Shown here: positions 1-6,316 of the stretch, in pieces | Position numbering within the stretch: position 1 is the stretch's first letter | Layout: each line of letters begins with the position of its first letter | From: CAZUHN01 sp964620535 | GTDB taxonomy: Bacteria > UBA8248 | Reading direction: 5' to 3' | Assembly: GCA_964620535.1 (NCBI GenBank) | Contig: CAZUHN010000107.1 | Span: forward strand, 1 to 14,022 | Length of the DNA stretch: 14,022 nucleotides | The notes under the pieces: generated by a model | The model's database searches: none | Told to the model about the DNA's origin: nothing | Seen by the model: the letters and a program-made list of their open reading frames with translations, nothing else | Position numbers and translations under genes: made by a program

Positions 1-135
1 ACATCAGCGCGGGGAGAAGCTATTTCTGCGAAGAATCGGGTGCCAGAAGAAAATCCTTACATGGAGATGCCATTTGAGGCTAAAGTGCCTCTATTCAAGG
101 ACCCATATGGGAAATGTCGGTTTAAAGTGCTATAA
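1..135 (+). CDS. 3' end of an unidentified reading frame, probably truncated by the adjacent insertion sequence
   Basis: The first forward frame is open from the window edge for 44 codons and ends at TAA 133-135. The peptide is hydrophilic, with a Pro/Glu/Lys-rich tail that includes FKDPYGKCRFKVL at its end. I do not recognise the family. The last codons and the stop (from 127) fall inside the proposed left end of the IS256-type element, so the insertion may have cut the gene and supplied its stop. Codon use is AT-leaning, like the following membrane enzyme gene. A chance open frame of this length is possible, so confidence is low. Confidence 0.35.
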   Translation, partial: TSARGEAISAKNRVPEENPYMEMPFEAKVPLFKDPYGKCRFKVL

Positions 136-150
136 CCAAAAGTTGTGGAT
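127..150 (+). repeat. Left terminal inverted repeat of the IS256-family remnant
   Basis: This 24-base segment is the imperfect inverted match (16/24) of 981-1004. Its inner part, AAAAGTTGTGGAT, resembles ends I know from IS256-family elements, where the right end commonly reads ATCCACAACTTTTGA. It contains the stop codon of the upstream open frame. Confidence 0.5.
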
Positions 151-237
151 CGAGGGAATGAAGCAGGCGGCGTATTTTTCCGTGTGAGCCCAACCCACAC
201 GTCCCTGGTGGGAGCCAGGGGGAAGGAGACGCCACCC

Positions 238-971
238 ATGTTTAAGGTAATCGAAGGCGCGGCGGATGGGAGGTACGAAGAGCCAGAGCGGATGCTGGGC
301 GAGATTGCACGTGGAGGTTCCAGGTGGATGCTGGCCAAGACGATCGAGGCAGAAGCCGCTTCCTGCATCGAAGCCCATCGGCACGAGCGGGACGAGAGCG
401 GCCGGGCGCTGGTGGTGCGAAACGGAAGAGCCAAGTCTCGGCGGTTAACGCTGAGAGCGGAGACGGTGGAGGTCCGAGCACCCCGCATCGATGACCGGCG
501 CGTCGATGAGTCTGGCCAGAGGCGGCGCTTCACGAGCCGGATTCTGCCGCCCTACATGCGGCGTTCACCCAAGGTCGCAGAGAGACTGCCGGTGTGCTAT
601 CTGCGCGGTCTTTCGACGGGCAATTTTCGCGAAGCGCTACCCATGCTCCTGGGAGAAGATGCGGCGGGCCTGTCGCTTCGTTTCGCCGCGATGAGGAGAA
701 ACTTTTGACCTACTTCGAGTTCCTAGCCGAACACTGGGTGCATCTGCGTACCACAAACGTGATCGAGTCCCCTCTCGCGATAGTGCGCCTGCGCTAGCGG
801 GTGACGAAAGGATCCGGCTCCAGGGCGAAGGGCCTGATGATTGCCCTCAAGCTGCTCGAGATGGTCCAGCGAAGATGGCGGCGAATCAATGGACCGAAAC
901 TCCTGTCCCTCATTCGGGCCGGAGTGAAGTTCATCGACGGAGTTCAGGAGGAACAAAAGGAGGCCGCCTGA
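238..971 (+). pseudogene. IS256-family (Mutator-type) transposase, internally deleted, frameshifted, with internal stop
   Basis: The N-terminal part starts at ATG 238, about 9 bases after AAGGAG. It runs through RRFTSRILPPYMRRSPKV and YLRGLSTGNFREALPMLLGEDAAGLS, a hallmark of IS256-family transposases just before the catalytic core. Around 673-690 the sequence jumps to another frame and to the family's C-terminal part: DEEKLLTYFEFLAEHWVHLRTTNVIES, then VTKGSGSRAKGL. Roughly 150 residues of the usual about 400 are missing, probably including both catalytic aspartates of the DDE triad. An in-frame TAG at 795-797 interrupts the C-terminal part in the VRLR-RVTKG region, and the frame then continues to TGA 969-971. 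A functional transposase cannot be made. The GC-rich codon use differs from the AT-richer gene downstream. Confidence 0.9.
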
Positions 972-980
972 TCATGCTCC

Positions 981-1004
981 GTCTACAACATTTGAGAATA
1001 TCTC
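981..1004 (-). repeat. Right terminal inverted repeat of the IS256-family remnant
   Basis: The segment begins GTCTACAACATTTGAG, 9 bases after the transposase stop. It is the imperfect inverted partner of 127-150 and has the position and composition expected of an IS256-type right end. Confidence 0.5.
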
Positions 1005-1074
1005 GGATTTAATATCCGCCAATTTCAACATTCGGGGTCAGAATGTACGAGAAACTGACACGAGCAATGAAGAA

Positions 1075-3378
1075 ATGTTGACGAACAAAAAAAAATTAAC
1101 ACGGCGTAATTCTCTAATCGCGAAAGCAGTCGCCAGCTCATTGTTGGGTTCCGTTTATGTTCTGAGCGGCTGCTTGGCACTAGAGGGATTTCACTTTTCT
1201 GCAGAATTTGTCAACTCAGCGCTCTACATTGAGCTCCTCTTGGTTCCGGCTGGTCTTATCCTTGGCATCGCAAGCGCTATCCTGAAAAAAGTATTGATTT
1301 CCCTATGGCGGTCTCCTGAAATCCCTCGCCTGTCGTGGTTAAGTATTATTTATTTAATATTCGCACTGCCGGTGAACTGGAAACTTTTTCAACATAACAT
1401 CAGCGTGCCTTTCAACGGCTTGTTCCTTATATTTTTATTCAACGTCTTCATGTTAATCGGAGCCGCTCTGCTTTCCTCGGTGGTGGCGCCTTGTCGGGAC
1501 GGGACTCCAGAGCCAAACGCGTGGAAAGGTTCGGTGGCCATCGTCCTCTTCGGATCAGGGTCGATCCTTTTCATCCAAGGTACGATTGCCATCTATCATT
1601 TGGGATCCATCTACTGGTTGTTTATTTTTTACTCGATGCTCTTCATTTTTGCCTTCTGGGCATTGGTCGTGCTAACGGGTTGGGCCAGCTCGATCTTGTG
1701 CCGCTGGAGAACATCAGTTTGGATCCCCATTTTACTAACGGCAATCGCCGCGTTTTTCCTGAGTACCATAGCATTACAGATTCTCGAGTCCCATCCCGAA
1801 ATCATCGAGACATACTATCCATTTTACACTTTGGCCTATGTTGGCCTCCTCCTGGCGCTCGGATGGACAACGTTTTACTCCATCTCCGATTCTGATCTAA
1901 ATGTAACCTTAGTGCGTAGCGCGATGTGGGCAAACCTCGGGTTTTGGGTGCTTTCGTTGGGATTTCACTCTTTCACCCCGGGATGGCTTCCGCAGCAAGG
2001 AAGCTTCGGTATATTTACGATCAACCAAGTCCAACAAGGCTCTCGTCTGAACAACATCCTATTGCCTCAACTGGCTAAGGTATATGACTTCGACAGGGAC
2101 GGCTTTCCCTTGCTTCATGGCATAGATTGCAAAGACTGGGATCCTCACGCGAATCTGTTGAACGGCGGCTGCGGCGGAAACTCCACTGAGGAACTCAAGC
2201 GTCCTTCGGTGAAACGCGTCTTACGCAAAACAAGCGATCATGTTCTTTCGGCCGTCGAAAAAGTGGCTAAGCGCAATCGCGGACGCAATCTGCTCCTAAT
2301 TACCATTGATTCATTACGTGCCGATCACTTGAACACATATGGATATCCCATCGAAACAGCACCCAATCTCGACCGGTTGGCTAAGAAAGGACAGGTTTTC
2401 CTCAATCATTACACTAACGGTGCATCTACTCCTATCTCCCTACCTGTCCTTCTTCACTCACAGAGTTTTATGGACCTCCGCACCGATCTCCCAAATTTGG
2501 TGGGAGTGCTTCGCGGAAAAGGATATCGAACTTATCATCTGTCCGACGGGAAATACATTCTCCGCAACTATATTTTTCAGGTGGAGGATGACTTGGATGT
2601 CATCAATAAAGGGAATCCTGACCAGATCGCCCAAGAAACCGTAAATATTCTATCCAGGAAAGACGACCAAAAAAAACTTGTTTGGGTTTACCTGTACTCT
2701 CTCAAGGGTTCTCCCCACCACTACCGAACTCTCAAGGTCGACACTCCAACAAACCGAATCAAACTATACGACAAAAATATTCGTTATCACGACGGCGTGG
2801 TTGGCAAGATTCTAGATGGACTCAGTGCAAAGAATGTACTCGATGAGACCGTCGTTGCCTTTTTCTCTGATCACGGCGAAGCCTACATGGAGCACGGCCA
2901 ATATCACCACGGTTACTCCCTATATCATGAACACATCCGGACTCCCTTGATCCTCCGCATTCCCGGCCTTCCACCCGGAAAATTCCATTTCCGCACATCG
3001 AACCTGGACATGATGCCTACCATTCTTCAAGCGCTTGGTTTGATTATTCCGCGAGGCCTTAAAGGCATAAGCCTGGTCGAGGCAACTATCGACCCATCCA
3101 TCGTTCCTGAACGCCCGTTCTATCTCCAAAGCATCAACGATTACAGCGTCATCGACGGCAGGTGGTATCTAATCTGGAATGACGGGCTCTCATTTGAACT
3201 TTACGATGAATATAAGGACCCGACCCATCGCACAAACATAATTCGGGAAAACGAAGAAGTCGCGCGGTCCTTATTATTAATACATCAAGACTATTTTCTT
3301 AAAGCAAGAACTCACATCCGTCGAGATCCGAAATTCATCATGAAACGTAAGCAGATCAGAGAGATCCTCAAAAAGTAA
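1075..3378 (+). CDS. Polytopic membrane sulfatase/LTA-synthase-superfamily protein with MopE-like metal-binding motif
   Basis: The N-terminal half (about residues 15-300) has eight or nine hydrophobic segments. It is followed by a MopE-like motif at 338-369 (DFDRDGF, then DCKDWDP, later CGGN). An alkaline-phosphatase/sulfatase-fold domain starts near residue 405: ITIDSLRADHL with Asp412, then GASTPIS with Thr452 at the nucleophile position, then FFSDHGEAYMEHGQYHHG with Asp599/His600 and further His residues for metal. The nucleophile site has Thr, not the Cys that becomes formylglycine. A phosphotransferase or phosphatase role outside the membrane, as in LTA synthase and EptA relatives, is therefore likelier than a sulfatase role. 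The substrate is unknown. A second copy of this architecture lies at 6317-8809. The ATG start has only a weak GAAGAA upstream. The codons are AT-rich, unlike the right half of the window, which suggests separate origin. Confidence 0.85.
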   Translation: MLTNKKKLTRRNSLIAKAVASSLLGSVYVLSGCLALEGFHFSAEFVNSALYIELLLVPAGLILGIASAILKKVLISLWRSPEIPRLSWLSIIYLIFALPVNWKLFQHNISVPFNGLFLIFLFNVFMLIGAALLSSVVAPCRDGTPEPNAWKGSVAIVLFGSGSILFIQGTIAIYHLGSIYWLFIFYSMLFIFAFWALVVLTGWASSILCRWRTSVWIPILLTAIAAFFLSTIALQILESHPEIIETYYPFYTLAYVGLLLALGWTTFYSISDSDLNVTLVRSAMWANLGFWVLSLGFHSFTPGWLPQQGSFGIFTINQVQQGSRLNNILLPQLAKVYDFDRDGFPLLHGIDCKDWDPHANLLNGGCGGNSTEELKRPSVKRVLRKTSDHVLSAVEKVAKRNRGRNLLLITIDSLRADHLNTYGYPIETAPNLDRLAKKGQVFLNHYTNGASTPISLPVLLHSQSFMDLRTDLPNLVGVLRGKGYRTYHLSDGKYILRNYIFQVEDDLDVINKGNPDQIAQETVNILSRKDDQKKLVWVYLYSLKGSPHHYRTLKVDTPTNRIKLYDKNIRYHDGVVGKILDGLSAKNVLDETVVAFFSDHGEAYMEHGQYHHGYSLYHEHIRTPLILRIPGLPPGKFHFRTSNLDMMPTILQALGLIIPRGLKGISLVEATIDPSIVPERPFYLQSINDYSVIDGRWYLIWNDGLSFELYDEYKDPTHRTNIIRENEEVARSLLLIHQDYFLKARTHIRRDPKFIMKRKQIREILKK

Positions 3379-3406
3379 GTTTGGTGCTATTAAAGTGACA
3401 AGTATC

Positions 3407-3432
3407 GGATAACTTACAAAGTTATCCTTTTT
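3407..3432 (+). terminator. Intrinsic terminator after the first phosphotransferase-like gene
   Basis: A perfect 9-bp inverted repeat (GGATAACTT, loop ACA, AAGTTATCC) is followed directly by five T residues, 28 bases after the stop codon of the plus-strand gene. It has the form of a Rho-independent terminator in the plus direction. The right arm and T-tract overlap the last codons and stop (3422-3424) of the convergent glycosyltransferase gene. There is no T-tract on the minus side, so it should act mainly on plus transcripts. Confidence 0.8.
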
Positions 3433-4681
3433 CAGCTGCTTTGGTGATCAAGCACCTATAGGTCTCGGCTACCTGCCCGAGGTGAAAGGCTTGTACTTCA
3501 CTAGAAGCACGCTCGGCACGAAGGTGAGCCGCTGCCCGATCTTCAAGACACGACCGTATGGCTCTCGAAAGCGAATCAGGCTCTTCTGGTGGAATAAGAA
3601 GTCCACTGACTCCATCGCGTACAATCTCAGGCACTCCTCCCACCCGAGACGCCACTATCGGGCAACCAACTTGCATTGCTTCGAGGAGCGTCACCGGCAG
3701 GCCTTCCGTCCGTCCACTGGGCATGACCCGCGAAGGGAGCACGAAAACGTTCGCTTCAGCCAATAGGCGGAACTTCTCCTCCGCTCCCACCGCGCCGAGA
3801 AACTTCACGGGTACCGCAAGCGAAGCAGCAAGCTTGCGCAAACGCATCCCTTCTGCTCCGGCTCCTGCGATAAGAAGATCCGCCTCCGGAATCTGCTCTG
3901 CGGCACGCAGCAGGACATCCACGCCCTTGATACGTTCCAGACGCCCTATATATAGTATTTTCGGAGATTTATATGGACTACTCCCTTGGTGGAAATAGGA
4001 ACCGCAGTCCGCTACTCCCATCGGGCAGACCAAACTCCTGGCAGATATTTCTGAACGCCGCGTGCCCGGCAAGAGATCCAAGAATTCTTTCTTCAGACCT
4101 TGAGAAACGAAGGCAAAGTGGTCGGTGTTCCCTGCGACGAAAGCGGCCAGAGTCGAACGTCCCGGCATGTTCCGAAGAAAATGGAGGCCGCCTGAATGTA
4201 CGGTCAGGACATGGGGGATACCGGTTAGCCACTTGCACAAGGCTCCAATAAGGCCACCGGGAAGAAGCCAATGAGACCAAATAACATCTGAACCCCTTGC
4301 GATGCGTAGCGCAGTCGAAAGAAAACTGGCTAGAAAAAAGGGCACCTGAAACCACACCAGGGGATTCCGCTGAAGATTTTCTGGAATTCCTGAGCCATAT
4401 GCCAGAACTTGCAAGCCGACTGGCAAGAAGTAACGGAATCGTGTAACGGGTAACTCGGCATTCTTATCTCCTATCACCGCACCGCTCGTTTTGGCTACGG
4501 GAGAAGCGGAATCAGGGGCAATAACACGAATCCGGATGGGTCGCTCTTGCGATGACTTGTATAGTAGCTTGTATAGTAGCTGCTGTATAAATAGACCCGC
4601 AAAGTCTTCGCGGTATCGCGGATAAGAACTTGTCAGAACTGTCACATGAAGGGGGCTATGAGAGCATCCATTACATGCCAT
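3422..4681 (-). CDS. GT4-family glycosyltransferase
   Basis: This is a GT-B fold glycosyltransferase of 419 residues, a normal family length, expected in the cytoplasm transferring sugar from an activated donor to a lipid-linked or glycan acceptor. The N-terminal Rossmann half begins HVTVLTSSYPR and contains SHWLLPGG. The C-terminal donor-binding half has ILYIGRLERIKGVDVLLRA (about 242-260) and the E-x7-E signature EGLPVTLLE with Glu326 and Glu334, followed by GCPIVASRVGGVPEIVRDG. I chose ATG 4681 because it lies just ahead of the conserved start of the fold. Upstream in-frame extension to 4768 would use a non-ATG codon and overlap the divergent flippase gene. A duplicated LLYK at 35-42 comes from a tandem 12-bp repeat. 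The sugar specificity cannot be read from the sequence. Confidence 0.88.
   Translation of the reverse strand: MACNGCSHSPLHVTVLTSSYPRYREDFAGLFIQQLLYKLLYKSSQERPIRIRVIAPDSASPVAKTSGAVIGDKNAELPVTRFRYFLPVGLQVLAYGSGIPENLQRNPLVWFQVPFFLASFLSTALRIARGSDVIWSHWLLPGGLIGALCKWLTGIPHVLTVHSGGLHFLRNMPGRSTLAAFVAGNTDHFAFVSQGLKKEFLDLLPGTRRSEISARSLVCPMGVADCGSYFHQGSSPYKSPKILYIGRLERIKGVDVLLRAAEQIPEADLLIAGAGAEGMRLRKLAASLAVPVKFLGAVGAEEKFRLLAEANVFVLPSRVMPSGRTEGLPVTLLEAMQVGCPIVASRVGGVPEIVRDGVSGLLIPPEEPDSLSRAIRSCLEDRAAAHLRAERASSEVQAFHLGQVAETYRCLITKAAEKG
4556..4579 (-). repeat. Two perfect tandem copies of a 12-bp unit inside the glycosyltransferase gene
   Basis: The unit CTTGTATAGTAG occurs at 4556-4567 and again at 4568-4579. 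It is a multiple of three, so the reading frame is preserved and the protein gains a repeated Leu-Leu-Tyr-Lys in the first helical region. The identity of the two copies suggests a recent slippage event. Confidence 0.9.
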
Positions 4682-4742
4682 TGAACCGGTCTGATTAATG
4701 CGTTTAAAGGTCAAAGATATCTTCCCGTCTATGAGAGAGGCT

Positions 4743-6278
4743 ATGAAAACCTCGATACCTGAGCCCACACTCTCCCAACCAAGTCAGGTGGGAAATGGAG
4801 CATTTTGGCTCACAGTATCCAAACTTTACTTTCTCGCGGCCGGCTACGCCCTGTTTTTCCTTCTCTCCCGTATTCTCTCGCCAGAAGACTTTGGCGCCTA
4901 CAGCGTGGTGGTGGCCTCGGTGTCCATCCTGAACATGGTCTTCATCACCGGGACCATCCAGGCCGTCTCCAAGCTCGTTTCCGAGGAACCCGAACACGGC
5001 TGGCTCGTACACCGTACCGCCATGCGTCTCCAGGCCATGGCGGGCATCGGGATCTTCCTCCTCTTCAACTTGGTTGCCCCGCTGCTGGCTGGATTCTACC
5101 GCGATCCGAGCCTGGCCCCCTACATCCACATATCAAGCCTCATTCTCCTAGCCTACTGTTTTTACGGGATTCAGGTCGGCTACATCAACGGCCTTCGGAT
5201 TTTCCCCCTTCAGGCCGGCCTGGATATCACTTTCTCCACCCTGAAGCTGTGTGGAGTGGTGGGGATGGGGGCTCTCCTGGGCCTGGGAGGGGCCGTGGGA
5301 GGGTTCGCCGCGGCCTCCCTGGCTGTTTTGGGGGTCGCGCTCTTTCTCGTCCACCGCTCGCCAACCCTGCATGGCCCCGCCCCGATCGCCGCCGAGCACG
5401 CCCCAGAGCGCCAGACGCGGGGGCGGCTGGTCCGCTTCGCCCTTCCTGTAATGGGCCTCACCCTGGTGATGCAACTCCTCCTCAGCGTGGACCTCATGCT
5501 TGTGAAGCGTCTCGTCGCTCCGGCCGATTCGAACACCGCCGCGGGCTTCTACAAGGCGGCCCAGACCCTGGCCGAGATCCCCTACGCGCTGGTAATCGCC
5601 CTCACTCTGGTGCTCTTTCCCCTGATCAGCCGCGTCACCCATATCGAAGACCGGGAGAGGACCACCGTCTACATCCAGGGCTCCCTCAAGTACGCCCTTC
5701 TGTTCCTCGCAGGAACCACGGCCGCCTTCGCCTCGAACGCGCCGGGGGTGGTCGGCCTCCTCTTTCCCGCTCCCTACCAGGAGGCGGCGCCTGCCCTGGC
5801 TGTGCTCTCGGTAGGCATTCTTTTCTTCTCGCTGCTGGTAGTCTGCACCACCATTATCACCGGGAGCGGAAGACCCTCACATTCGCTCCTGGTGGGGCTG
5901 GGAACCCTAATTCTGAGTGCCGCGTTGAACCACCTCCTCATCCCGCGACTGGGCATCCTCGGCGCAGCTGTCGCCACCTCAACGGCCGCCCTGTGCGGAT
6001 TCCTGACAGCCCGCACCTACATCTGGCGGCGGTTCGGCTGCCCGCCGGCTTGGTTTGCATGGCTCCGTTGCGCGGCCGCCGCGCTCTTGCTCGCCGGAGC
6101 CTCTCACCTGATGCCCTCGGTCGAGCGCCCGGCCTTCGTCCTCATCAAACTCGGGGCGTTGGCCGCCGTCTACCTCTTCCTGCTCTGGGCGTTGCGCATG
6201 GTGGGTCCGGAGGAATTGCACCTTCTGCGCAGCCTCCTCTTTCCGGGGCTGAGGAGCAAGCCCGCTGGGGAGGCGTGA
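4743..6278 (+). CDS. Polysaccharide flippase, MATE/Wzx-type (MVF/PST superfamily)
   Basis: The protein has 511 residues and about 12-14 hydrophobic segments. It begins with the family-typical LSRILSPEDFGAYSVV at the end of the first helix pair. The size and this motif match oligosaccharide flippases, which move undecaprenyl-linked glycans across the inner membrane. I chose ATG 4743 because AGAGAGG lies just upstream and the protein then enters TM1 after about 30 residues; ATG 4698 and 4731 are in-frame alternatives without a better ribosome site. It diverges from the glycosyltransferase gene, with about 61 bases between starts, so both promoters must lie in or overlap that short space. It converges on the second phosphotransferase-like gene with a 38-base gap. 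The coding region becomes strongly GC-rich after about 4820. Confidence 0.87.
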   Translation: MKTSIPEPTLSQPSQVGNGAFWLTVSKLYFLAAGYALFFLLSRILSPEDFGAYSVVVASVSILNMVFITGTIQAVSKLVSEEPEHGWLVHRTAMRLQAMAGIGIFLLFNLVAPLLAGFYRDPSLAPYIHISSLILLAYCFYGIQVGYINGLRIFPLQAGLDITFSTLKLCGVVGMGALLGLGGAVGGFAAASLAVLGVALFLVHRSPTLHGPAPIAAEHAPERQTRGRLVRFALPVMGLTLVMQLLLSVDLMLVKRLVAPADSNTAAGFYKAAQTLAEIPYALVIALTLVLFPLISRVTHIEDRERTTVYIQGSLKYALLFLAGTTAAFASNAPGVVGLLFPAPYQEAAPALAVLSVGILFFSLLVVCTTIITGSGRPSHSLLVGLGTLILSAALNHLLIPRLGILGAAVATSTAALCGFLTARTYIWRRFGCPPAWFAWLRCAAAALLLAGASHLMPSVERPAFVLIKLGALAAVYLFLLWALRMVGPEELHLLRSLLFPGLRSKPAGEA

Positions 6279-6316
6279 GGTCTCCCTGGGACCTGGCCGA
6301 CGGGAGGCTCTTCTCC

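Larger units (their letters stand above)
127..1004 (+). mobile_element. Decayed IS256-family insertion sequence
   Basis: The element is defined by transposase remnants (238-971) and by imperfect terminal inverted repeats. Positions 127-150 match the reverse complement of 981-1004 at 16 of 24 positions, with a shared core AAA-GTTGT-GA. Flanking bases 119-126 (GGTTTAAA) and 1005-1012 (GGATTTAA) agree at 6 of 8 positions, compatible with a decayed target duplication of the 8-9 bp size known for this family. The element is shorter than a normal IS256-type element because the central part of the transposase is gone. The exact ends are inferred from the repeat match only. Confidence 0.65.

Noticed and set aside
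145..237. GTG-initiated N-terminal extension of the transposase remnant
   Set aside because: The peptide before ATG 238 does not resemble IS256-family N-termini, and a good ribosome site precedes ATG 238.
1162..1173. LSGC lipobox-like motif at residues 30-33 of the first phosphotransferase-like protein
   Set aside because: The segment reads better as the first of many transmembrane helices; a polytopic lipoprotein is unlikely and the sibling protein has no such motif.
6279..6316. Short hairpin GGTCTCCCTGGGACC in the convergent gap between the flippase and the second phosphotransferase-like gene
   Set aside because: Only about six base pairs including a wobble pair, and no T-tract on either side, so not supportable as a terminator.
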